Of a stretch of 64,000 nucleotides of DNA, positions 17,602-26,591 are shown in pieces. The translations under genes were made by a program, and so were the position numbers. Numbering within the stretch: the stretch's first letter is position 1; every line of letters begins with the position of its first letter. This DNA comes from Microbacterium sp. MYb62 (GTDB lineage: Bacteria; Actinomycetota; Actinomycetes; Actinomycetales; Microbacteriaceae). Where the stretch lies: NCBI RefSeq assembly GCF_002979475.1, contig NZ_PCOY01000003.1, forward strand, positions 62,001-126,000. The letters are read 5' to 3'. A model generated the notes under the pieces. The model was not told the origin of the DNA and made no database searches. It worked only from the letters and a program-made list of their open reading frames with translations.

Positions 17602-18600
17602 ATGACCACCAGCGCCCCCGTCCCGCGACAGGCAGCGCTCGTCTACAACCCGACCAAGGTCGATGGCAAGCTTCTGCGAGCCACCGTGCGGGATCTCTCC
17701 CGCGAGGCCGGGTGGGAGCATCCGGCCTTCTACCCGACGACGATCGAGGATGCCGGACAGGGTGCGACAGCGCAGGCGCTCGCGCGCGACGTCGACGTCG
17801 TGCTGGTCGCGGGTGGCGACGGCACCGTGCGCGCGGTGTCGGAAGCGATCGCGAACACCGGAGTCCCGCTGGCGATCCTGCCCAGCGGCACCGGGAACCT
17901 GCTCGCGCGCAATCTCGGGCTTCCGCTCGGCGACCCCGCGGAGATGATCAGGGCCGCCCTCGGGGACTTCCGGCATCCGATCGACATCGGCTGGGCACGC
18001 CTGACCCGCGAAGACGGCACGGAGGTCGAGCACGCGTTCGTGGTGCTCGCCGGCATGGGCCTGGATGCCGACATGATCGCGAACACCCGCTCGGATCTGA
18101 AGAAGTCGGTCGGCTGGATCGCGTATGTCGACGGTGCCGCGCGCTCCCTACCCCGCGCGAAGCCGTTCCGCGCGGTGTATCAGGTCGACGAAGGGCGTCT
18201 GCACTCGCACCGCGCCTACAGCCTCCTCTTCGCGAACTGCGGCACGCTTCCGGCGGGCATCGCGCTGATCCCCGACGCCTCGATCACCGATGCGGCGCTC
18301 GACATCGCCGTCATCCAACCCACCGGCATGCTCGGGTGGTTCGCCGTGTGGCGCAAGATCTGGTGGGACAACTCCGTGCTGAGACGCTTCCGCGCCGGTC
18401 GACGTGTCCTCGAGCGCCGCGGCAAGAACGCCTCGGTGCACTACTTCCACGGAGCGGCCGCAGAAGCCGCAGCACCCGACCCGATTCCGATCGAACTCGA
18501 CGGCGACGAGTTCGGCGAAGCCGTGCGCATCACCTGCCGGGCCGACCCCGGAGCCCTGCTGCTGGCGTTGCCGCACGGCCACCCGGTGCACATGCTCTGA
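17602..18600 (+). CDS. Diacylglycerol kinase-family lipid kinase
   Basis: A 332-residue protein of the DagK/YegS/LCB5 family. The nucleotide-binding motif VLVAGGDGTVRAV (~residues 66-78) and the following LPSGTGNLLARNL are diagnostic of this lipid-kinase fold. The second half is the C-terminal beta-sandwich common to bacterial members. It probably phosphorylates diacylglycerol or a related lipid at the membrane, recycling it to phosphatidic acid. It is a single-gene unit, convergent with a lipoprotein gene 22 bp away. The substrate may differ, since YegS relatives use other lipids. Confidence 0.9.
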   Translation: MTTSAPVPRQAALVYNPTKVDGKLLRATVRDLSREAGWEHPAFYPTTIEDAGQGATAQALARDVDVVLVAGGDGTVRAVSEAIANTGVPLAILPSGTGNLLARNLGLPLGDPAEMIRAALGDFRHPIDIGWARLTREDGTEVEHAFVVLAGMGLDADMIANTRSDLKKSVGWIAYVDGAARSLPRAKPFRAVYQVDEGRLHSHRAYSLLFANCGTLPAGIALIPDASITDAALDIAVIQPTGMLGWFAVWRKIWWDNSVLRRFRAGRRVLERRGKNASVHYFHGAAAEAAAPDPIPIELDGDEFGEAVRITCRADPGALLLALPHGHPVHML

Positions 18601-18621
18601 GCGGCGGATGCTCCTACGGCG

Positions 18622-19347
18622 TCAGCGCACCTCGACCGTGCCGTCGAGTCCGCCGCCGACGAGAGTCAGCGTGAAGGTGCCGTCGTCTTCGACCGCGTCA
18701 TCGCCGAAGGCGAGCATGGTCGCGCGCGGTGCCATGTCCATCGTGCAGACCTGGGTGTCGTCGGTCACGAACGTCGCCGTTCCCGCGTTGCCGGAGCCTT
18801 CGAGCGACTCGACGAGGGGCGGGCAGGACGATGATCCCCAGGTGAGCAGCACGAGACCGCCATCGTCGTACCACCCGGCCGAGGGCAGGTACTCGGTCGA
18901 GGAACCCGGCGTCCCCCCTGCCGCGGGGTCGCCATCGAGATCGACGTCATCCACGATGTCGCCGTAGGTCACGTTCAGGGTGATGTCCGTCTTCGGATCC
19001 ACGCCTTCCGGCAGTGCGCCGAGGCTCGCCCGCGGTGCGAGATCGGCCGTGCAGGCCTTGTCGGTGCCGTCCGGGTCGACGAGCGTCACCGTCACGGTCT
19101 GGCCCTGGGCCTCGACCTGGTCGACCTGCGGCACGCACGTCGACGACCCCCAGGTCACGACGGCGAACATGCGTCCGTCGTCGAGCAGTGCGCCCTCCAC
19201 GTCGTTCTGGTCATCGATGGCACCCGCGCTCGGCACCGGCGAGCTGGTCGGCGTCTCCGAGCCCGGCCCCGCGGTGCACCCGGCGACGAGGAGCGCGGCA
19301 GCGACGAGTCCGACGACGGAAGCGAGAGGGCGAAGAGCAGAGGTCAT
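18622..19347 (-). CDS. Secreted lipoprotein with two tandem uncharacterised repeats
   Basis: A 241-residue protein starting MTSALRPLASVVGL, with a lipoprotein signal and lipobox LVAGC (Cys-24), then a Thr/Ser/Pro linker. The mature part contains two copies of a ~80-residue unit: TWGSSTC ... CTADLAPRASLGAL (from ~residue 65) and TWGSSSC ... CTMDMAPRATMLAF (from ~residue 167). Each has a Cys pair that could form a disulfide. I do not recognise a named domain. The ATG at 19347 is preferred to a GTG six bases upstream, because TAACCT lies exactly 6 nt before it. Function unknown. Confidence 0.85.
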   Translation of the reverse strand: MTSALRPLASVVGLVAAALLVAGCTAGPGSETPTSSPVPSAGAIDDQNDVEGALLDDGRMFAVVTWGSSTCVPQVDQVEAQGQTVTVTLVDPDGTDKACTADLAPRASLGALPEGVDPKTDITLNVTYGDIVDDVDLDGDPAAGGTPGSSTEYLPSAGWYDDGGLVLLTWGSSSCPPLVESLEGSGNAGTATFVTDDTQVCTMDMAPRATMLAFGDDAVEDDGTFTLTLVGGGLDGTVEVR

Positions 19348-19353
19348 GCTCAC

Positions 19354-19359
19354 AGGTTA
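19354..19359 (-). promoter_or_regulatory. -10 hexamer TAACCT deciding the lipoprotein start
   Basis: On the minus strand TAACCT-GTGAGC-ATG; the 6-nt spacing supports ATG 19347 over GTG 19353. Confidence 0.5.
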
Positions 19360-19394
19360 GCCCTCGCGAAGTTCGCCGGGATAGCCCGCATCGT

Positions 19395-20855
19395 CTACTG
19401 CAGGGCGGAGGTGAGGCGTGCGAGGTTGTCGAGCACGGTCGAACGCAGGGGCTGCTGCATCCACTCCTCCAGCGTCAGCTCCCTGCTGAGCGAACGGTAC
19501 TTGTCTTCGACCTCGCGCATCTCGGAGACGAACTCCTCGCCGCGCACCAGCATCGAGACCTCGAGGTTCAGACCGAAGGAGCGCATGTCCATGTTGCTCG
19601 ATCCGACCACGGCGACCTCGTCGTCGATGGTCAGCGTCTTGGTGTGCAGGATGTACGGCTTGCGGTACATCCAGATGCGGACCCCGGCCTTGAGCAGCAC
19701 CTCGTAGTAGCTGCGCTGGGCGTGGTAGACCATCGCCTGGTCGCCCTCTTCCGAGACGAACAGCTCGACGTGGACGCCGCGATCGACGGCAGCCGTGACC
19801 GCGAGCAGAAGAGCCTCATCGGGGACGAAATAGGGGCTGACGATCATGATCTTCCTCTTCGCCGCGTAGAGCAGCGCGAGGAAGAGGCGAAGGTTGTTCT
19901 CGACCTCGAAACCGGGTCCCGACGGCACGACCTGGCAGTCGAGGTCGCCGGAGCCGATGTTCGCGTGAGCGATGTCGATGCCTTCGAGCACGGTGTCGGT
20001 CTCGCTGTACCAATCGGCCACGAAGATCGCGTTCACGCTCAGCACGACGGGACCGTCGAGGCGGACCATGAGATCCACCCAGTGCAGGCCGCGCTTGATG
20101 TTCTTCGGCAGGTTGTATGTCGAGTCGGTGATGTTCTGCGACCCGAGGAAGGCGATGTTGCCGTCGACGACGAGGAGCTTGCGGTGATTGCGCAGATCGG
20201 GGCGCTGCATCTTGCCCTTGAGCGGCTGCACCGGGAGCATCAGGTGCCAGTCGGCGCCCATCGCGTTGAGCCGCGCGATGGTCTGCTTGTAGCGCGGCTT
20301 GCCGCGGTTCGCCCAGTGGTCGAGCAGCACGCGCACCTCGACACCGCGCGCGCAGACCTCTTCGAGCGCACGGAAGAAGTTGTCGGTCGCGGTGTCCGAC
20401 TGGAGGATGTAGAACTCGACGTGCACGTAGTCCTGCGCGGTGCGGATGGCCTCGGCCATCTCGTCGAGCGACTCCTGGTAGTCCGAGATCAGGTGGGCGC
20501 CGTTGTCACCGGAGAGCGGAAGGGCGCCGAGTTTCTGGTTCATCTGCACGATCGGACCGAACCACGCCGGGGCGTTCGGGCGCAGCGTGCCGAAGTGCAG
20601 GTGCTCGCTGGTCTCGGCGATGTACTCGTTGATCTGGTCCTGCTTGCGGCGACGCGCGCGGGGAAGCCGCGGATTGCCGATGAGGAGGAACAGGAAGACG
20701 CCGACGAACGGGATGAAGAACACGGCGAGCAGCCATGCCATCGCCGCCGTGGGACGCCTGTTGCGGGGGATGACGATGATCGCCGTGACACGGATGATGA
20801 GGTCGAGCACCAGAATGAAGGTGGCGACCCACCATCCCCAGGTCTCCGCACTCAT
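19395..20855 (-). CDS. cls: Cardiolipin synthase (phospholipase D family)
   Basis: A 486-residue membrane enzyme. Two N-terminal membrane segments (WWVATFILVLDLIIRVTAII and MAWLLAVFFIPFVGVFLFLL) are followed by two PLD domains. The HKD signatures are present as NHRKLLVVDGNIAFLGSQN and LHTKTLTIDDEVAVVGSSN, each with the catalytic His and Lys. The family condenses two phosphatidylglycerols to cardiolipin and glycerol. The length matches bacterial ClsA. A purine-rich GAGGGGG ribosome site precedes the ATG. No obvious operon partners. Confidence 0.95.
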   Translation of the reverse strand: MSAETWGWWVATFILVLDLIIRVTAIIVIPRNRRPTAAMAWLLAVFFIPFVGVFLFLLIGNPRLPRARRRKQDQINEYIAETSEHLHFGTLRPNAPAWFGPIVQMNQKLGALPLSGDNGAHLISDYQESLDEMAEAIRTAQDYVHVEFYILQSDTATDNFFRALEEVCARGVEVRVLLDHWANRGKPRYKQTIARLNAMGADWHLMLPVQPLKGKMQRPDLRNHRKLLVVDGNIAFLGSQNITDSTYNLPKNIKRGLHWVDLMVRLDGPVVLSVNAIFVADWYSETDTVLEGIDIAHANIGSGDLDCQVVPSGPGFEVENNLRLFLALLYAAKRKIMIVSPYFVPDEALLLAVTAAVDRGVHVELFVSEEGDQAMVYHAQRSYYEVLLKAGVRIWMYRKPYILHTKTLTIDDEVAVVGSSNMDMRSFGLNLEVSMLVRGEEFVSEMREVEDKYRSLSRELTLEEWMQQPLRSTVLDNLARLTSALQ

Positions 20856-20941
20856 CGTGCCCCCTCGCCACCGCAGTGACCGTCACAGCTCACGCGCACC
20901 GAAGCCGGTGCGCTGGCTTCACAGTAGCGGATGGGTCGGAC

Positions 20942-21115
20942 TCAGGCGCGCGGCGGGAGGCCCCGCGCGGCGCGCTCTTCGGCCTCGATCTGCGCGTGGA
21001 CCTTGCGCTCCGTCCGATCGAAGCGGAGGATGCCGCGGACCACGAAGAAGAACACGATGCTCACTCCGACGGTCGGCAGAAGCGACCATGCAGCGGCGAG
21101 CCAGAAGTTGTCCAT
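20942..21115 (-). CDS. Small single-pass membrane protein, function unknown
   Basis: A 57-residue protein: a short N-terminus, one membrane segment (~residues 5-27, LAAAWSLLPTVGVSIVFFFV), then a basic/acidic helical tail (RFDRTERKVHAQIEAEERAA). The ATG has GGAGGG directly against it, too close for a ribosome site, but TACCAT stands exactly 6 nt upstream, fitting a leaderless message. It is divergent from the DUF4192 gene. No function can be assigned. Confidence 0.75.
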   Translation of the reverse strand: MDNFWLAAAWSLLPTVGVSIVFFFVVRGILRFDRTERKVHAQIEAEERAARGLPPRA

Positions 21116-21121
21116 CCCTCC

Positions 21122-21127
21122 ATGGTA
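21122..21127 (-). promoter_or_regulatory. -10 hexamer TACCAT of the small membrane protein gene
   Basis: On the minus strand TACCAT-GGAGGG-ATG, 6-nt spacing. Confidence 0.45.
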
Positions 21128-21215
21128 CGCGAGCGACTCTTCGTCCACATTCCCGCCCTCGCAGGATCTGCGTCCACAAGGCGCCTTTTCGCGCCCGCCG
21201 CATCGCCCTCTCGAC

Positions 21216-21221
21216 GACACT
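21216..21221 (+). promoter_or_regulatory. -10-like hexamer GACACT of the DUF4192 gene
   Basis: GACACT-CGCGGC-ATG, 6-nt spacing; the hexamer is weak (G at its first position). Confidence 0.35.
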
Positions 21222-21227
21222 CGCGGC

Positions 21228-22346
21228 ATGACAACAGTTCTCCGCGCCACCGATTCGGCCGCATTCCTCGGCATCGTCCCCCGCCTCGCCGGCTTCACGC
21301 CTCGGAGGAGCATCGTGCTCCTCCCGTTCCGGGGCGCGCGCACCGAAGGAGCGATGCGGCTCGACCTTCCCCAGGACGCGACCGACCTCGGGCTCTATGC
21401 CGATGCGGCGGTCGGGCTGGTGTCCCGGGTCGCCGGGACCGATGCCGTCGCGGTGGTCGTGTACACCGACGAGGAGTCCCATCCCACGCGGGACGGCCTC
21501 ATCCTGCCGCATGCGGTCGCCGTCGACGAGCTGCTGGGCTGTGCGGAGGATGCGGGGCTCCGCGTGGTCGACGCGCTGTGTGTGACGCCCTCCGGGTGGT
21601 CGAGCTACATCGAGGAAGAGCCGGAGCTCGGCGCGCTGGCGCAGATCTGCAGCCCGGCAGACCTTCCGGCGATGGGCGATGTCTCCGGCGACCAATCCGC
21701 CGGGACCGAGCTCCCGGTGGTCGATCTCGTGGAGAAGGAACGTGTGGGCAGGGCGGTGACCGAGCTCGCAGATCTCCTCGACGCGCAGGGGAACGGTCGG
21801 CTGACGGGTCGGGAGAATCCGCAGCTGATCGCCGCCCTGGTGCTGCTCGAAGACATCCCGACGTTCTTCGAATCGGTGCTGGCGGCGCCCGAAGGGCTTC
21901 CGCCCTTCGCGACGGCGACGCTTCTGTGGTGCCTGGATCAGCCGGTGCTGCGCGATGTCGCGATCGCGCAGTGGGCGACCGACCTGACGGGTGGGATCCG
22001 CACGCTCGATGCGCAGACCGCCTTCGTCGAGTCCGGCGCGAGAGTCCCCGACGATCTGGGCCGGGTGTTCCTCGGTCGGGGTCCTGCACCGGACACGGGT
22101 CGACTGCGAAGTGCGCTCTCGGTCGTCCGCGAAGCGGCCTCGCGAGCGCCGCGAAGCACGCGGCGGGCCCCGCTCACCGCCGCGGCATGGCTCTCCTGGG
22201 CGCTGGGACGCGCCACACATGCCGCTCACTACCTCGAGAGGGTGCGGGAGATCGACCCCGAGTACTCCCTCGCCGCGCTCCTGGAGACCATGATCGGCGG
22301 AGCGATGCTGCCGGAGTGGGCATTCCGGCGGGGCCTGACGGAATGA
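21228..22346 (+). CDS. DUF4192 domain-containing protein
   Basis: A 372-residue soluble protein that matches the actinobacterial DUF4192 family: an N-terminal segment resembling FLGIVPRLAGFTPRRSIVLLPF, VAVVVYTDEE and a C-terminal all-helical part with LTAAAWLSWALGRATHA and LERVREIDPEYSLA. The biochemical role of the family is unknown. The start at ATG 21228 is chosen because the family begins shortly before the phage-tail-like IVP..G-P motif and a -10-like element precedes it; an upstream extension would overlap the divergent promoter. Confidence 0.85.
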   Translation: MTTVLRATDSAAFLGIVPRLAGFTPRRSIVLLPFRGARTEGAMRLDLPQDATDLGLYADAAVGLVSRVAGTDAVAVVVYTDEESHPTRDGLILPHAVAVDELLGCAEDAGLRVVDALCVTPSGWSSYIEEEPELGALAQICSPADLPAMGDVSGDQSAGTELPVVDLVEKERVGRAVTELADLLDAQGNGRLTGRENPQLIAALVLLEDIPTFFESVLAAPEGLPPFATATLLWCLDQPVLRDVAIAQWATDLTGGIRTLDAQTAFVESGARVPDDLGRVFLGRGPAPDTGRLRSALSVVREAASRAPRSTRRAPLTAAAWLSWALGRATHAAHYLERVREIDPEYSLAALLETMIGGAMLPEWAFRRGLTE

Positions 22347-22363
22347 CCGCCGGGCGGCACCCG

Positions 22364-23896
<1,533 letters not shown>

Positions 23897-23964
23897 GTGC
23901 GGGGCTCCTTGGAAGTCCCTCCCAGTTTACCGAGGCGGCGCGCCCCCCTCGGGCGCACCCTGGG

Positions 23965-23970
23965 TAGCCT
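23965..23970 (+). promoter_or_regulatory. -10 hexamer TAGCCT of the DUF2207 gene
   Basis: TAGCCT-CGGAGA-ATG (ATG at 23977), 6-nt spacing, in the 80-bp divergent region with lysS. Confidence 0.5.
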
Positions 23971-23976
23971 CGGAGA

Positions 23977-25854
23977 ATGGCCCACACACGGATCCTCCGC
24001 GCGTTCGCTGTCGTCTGCCTCACTACCGCGGCCGCCGGGGTTCCTGCCGCGGCGTTCGCGACGTCGGAGGGATCCGCCCCTGCCGTCTCCGCACATCTGC
24101 GACCGGCCGCGGTGGCGACCGACGTCGACGACTTCTCCTACAGCTCGTGGGACGCCGTCTACGAGATCGGACTCGACGATGACGGCCGTGCGCGGATGCG
24201 CGTGACCGAGACCCTCACGGCCCGGTTCCCCGAATCCGACCAGAGCCGTGGCATCGTCCGCGGCCTGGTGACCTCATACAGCGGAGCGAGCACCGAGACG
24301 ACCGTCCTCTCGGTCACCGACGAGGACGGCGCGGAGGTGCCCTATGAGACCGAGGAAGACGACGGAGTGCTCTACCTCAGCACCGGCGACGACGACTTCG
24401 TGCAGGGTCTCACGACATATGTGATCGAGTACGAGATGCGCGACGTGATCCTGGCGACCGAGCCGGATGCCGGGTCGAAGAACCCCCCGGTGGACGAGTT
24501 CTACTGGGATCTACTCCCCCTCGACAGCACGCAGCCCATCGAGCGTTTCCGCGCCGACATCATCTTCGACAGCGAGATGAGCGCCGCACTCACCGGAGCC
24601 ACACGCTGCTACACCGGTCTCGAGAACTCGACGGCGGGCTGCGACGTGGAAGGACCGCTCACCGACGACGGCACGGCGCGGTTCCACGTCGAGTCCGGAG
24701 CACGACCGGCCGGCGACGGAGTGACCGTCGCCATCGGCTTCGAAGAGGGCACAGTCACGCAGCCCCTCGCCCGCACACCGGATCCGGTCGCCGACATCGC
24801 GCCGGCGGTCGCCGCCGTCGGCGCGCTCGGCATCTCCGCCGCCAGCTGGGTGGCCGTCTCGGCCTTCACCCGCAGAAGACGCACCGCCACCGGCGTCATC
24901 GTCGCGCAGTACGACGTACCGGACGCGCTCCCCCCGCTGCTCGCCGGGGCCGTCATCCCGGGAGCCGAAGATGTGATCCCCGCCGAGATCGTGCATCTCG
25001 CGGTGCGGGGAACCCTGCGCATCGAGGAGGGAGCCGAAGCCGAGGAGCCGCGGCTGCGCCGCATCCCCGACACGCGTGTCCCCGATCAGCTCGACGTCGA
25101 CGCACTCGACGCGCTCTTCACCGACGCGAATGCCGACGGTGTCGTCGACCTTCCTGCGGCCAGCGAGACCTTCTCCGCACGCATGGTCGCCCTGACACAG
25201 ACGGGAACGACCGCGGCGAGATCCCGCGGCCTCACCCAGAAAGCCCGCAGCCGCGGTGCCGTCGTCCTGCAGTGGTGCGCGATCGGCATCACCGCCGTCG
25301 GTCTGGCGCTCGGGATCTGGGGAGCCACCAGCGGCCGACTCTCTGCGATCCCCGCGCTCGTCGCGATCTCGTTCGGCGCGTTCCTCGTGCTCCTGTCGAG
25401 CCTGTACGCGTTCTCGAAGCACACGGTCCTCACGGCTGAGGGGGCGCGGACCTACGAGTATCTGCAGGGTGTGAAGGAGTTCATCCGTGTCGCGGAGGCC
25501 GACCGCCTGCGCATGCTGCAGTCGTACACCGGCGCCGAGCGTCGACAGGACGGCACCGCCGACGTCATCCACGTCTACGAGAGGCTCCTCCCCTACGCGA
25601 TCCTGTTCGGCATGGAAGACGAATGGGGCGACGTGCTCGAGCGCGCCTACACGCACGAACAGCGCGGTGCGACCTGGATCGGCGACCCCACATCGGTCGC
25701 GCTCCGCGTGCAGCTCGCCTCGTTCATGGCGTCCTCCCACTCGGCCGCCAGCTACACGGCCCCCTCGACGGGTACCTCGTCGAGCACCGGCGGATCCTTC
25801 GGCGGCGGCTTCTCCGGAGGCGGCGGAGGTGGCGGCTTCTCGGGAGGACGCTGA
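23977..25854 (+). CDS. DUF2207 domain-containing membrane protein
   Basis: A 625-residue protein with a signal peptide (~1-30, cleavage near AAAFA), an extracellular DUF2207 beta domain (~residues 45-260; DEFYWDLLPLD and IERFRADIIF), a membrane segment ~270-297, a cytoplasmic region ~300-425, two membrane segments ~428-475, and a cytoplasmic tail ending in a Gly/Ser run. The final glycine-rich tail (FGGGFSGGGGGGGFSGGR) is characteristic of this family. The function is unknown; it is widespread in actinobacteria as an envelope protein. Confidence 0.88.
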   Translation: MAHTRILRAFAVVCLTTAAAGVPAAAFATSEGSAPAVSAHLRPAAVATDVDDFSYSSWDAVYEIGLDDDGRARMRVTETLTARFPESDQSRGIVRGLVTSYSGASTETTVLSVTDEDGAEVPYETEEDDGVLYLSTGDDDFVQGLTTYVIEYEMRDVILATEPDAGSKNPPVDEFYWDLLPLDSTQPIERFRADIIFDSEMSAALTGATRCYTGLENSTAGCDVEGPLTDDGTARFHVESGARPAGDGVTVAIGFEEGTVTQPLARTPDPVADIAPAVAAVGALGISAASWVAVSAFTRRRRTATGVIVAQYDVPDALPPLLAGAVIPGAEDVIPAEIVHLAVRGTLRIEEGAEAEEPRLRRIPDTRVPDQLDVDALDALFTDANADGVVDLPAASETFSARMVALTQTGTTAARSRGLTQKARSRGAVVLQWCAIGITAVGLALGIWGATSGRLSAIPALVAISFGAFLVLLSSLYAFSKHTVLTAEGARTYEYLQGVKEFIRVAEADRLRMLQSYTGAERRQDGTADVIHVYERLLPYAILFGMEDEWGDVLERAYTHEQRGATWIGDPTSVALRVQLASFMASSHSAASYTAPSTGTSSSTGGSFGGGFSGGGGGGGFSGGR

Positions 25855-25898
25855 CGCCCCGACGGGTCAGGCCGGACGACGGCACACGTCGGCGGCGC

Positions 25899-26591
25899 TC
25901 AGATCAGTGGCGGTGCATCGGATGCTTCACGCAGTGCCCGTTCCACCGTCGACTGCACCAGCGCCGACAGATATCCGCCGGGGTTCTCGACCCCGATCTC
26001 ACGCAGCCGCGCGGTCGACTGGCCGATGATCGATCGTGAGAACTCGGTGGCCGTCGCGATGGCATCGGCATAGGCGGGCCGGTCCGATTCGGCGATCACG
26101 ACCGGCTCGCATCCCATCTCCACGGCGAGCGCCTGCGCGATCGGCAGCACGGCTGCCGGCGCGGTGACGGCAGCGAAACCGGCCTGCAGCTGTCGGAGGT
26201 CGATCGACGTGCCGGTGAACGTGATCGCCGGATGCACGGCGAGGGGAATCGCCCCGCGCTCGGCAGCCGGCCGCAGCACCTCGATGCCGTATGCCGGATC
26301 GGTGTGCAGCACGAGCTGACCGATCTGCCAGCCGCCCACCTCGGCGATGCCGGCGACCAGGGAGGGCAGCTGCTCGGAGGGAACCGCGATGATCACGAGC
26401 TCGGCTCGGCGCACGACCTCCAGGGCATCGAGCACCGGCACATCCGGCAGCACGGCGGAAGCGCGTTCGTCATCGGACCCACTGGTGATCCCGATCACGG
26501 CATGGCCTGCACCGCCGAGCGCTGCACCGACGACGGGCCCGACGCGCCCTGCGCCGATGATGCCGACGCCGAGGCGACCGTCACGCGCCAT
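25899..26591 (-). CDS. Rossmann-like and DUF2520 domain-containing protein
   Basis: A 230-residue protein with an N-terminal dinucleotide-binding motif (VGIIGAGRVGPVVGAAL, residues ~8-24) and a C-terminal DUF2520 helical region (SAVHP-like LAVHPAITFTGT). It resembles NADP-dependent oxidoreductases of the 6-phosphogluconate/ketopantoate-reductase type; in actinobacteria it normally sits just before panC and is suspected of a pantothenate role. Here it overlaps the PH-domain gene by 11 bp and no panC follows. It is shorter than the ~300 residues usual for the family. Confidence 0.85.
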   Translation of the reverse strand: MARDGRLGVGIIGAGRVGPVVGAALGGAGHAVIGITSGSDDERASAVLPDVPVLDALEVVRRAELVIIAVPSEQLPSLVAGIAEVGGWQIGQLVLHTDPAYGIEVLRPAAERGAIPLAVHPAITFTGTSIDLRQLQAGFAAVTAPAAVLPIAQALAVEMGCEPVVIAESDRPAYADAIATATEFSRSIIGQSTARLREIGVENPGGYLSALVQSTVERALREASDAPPLI

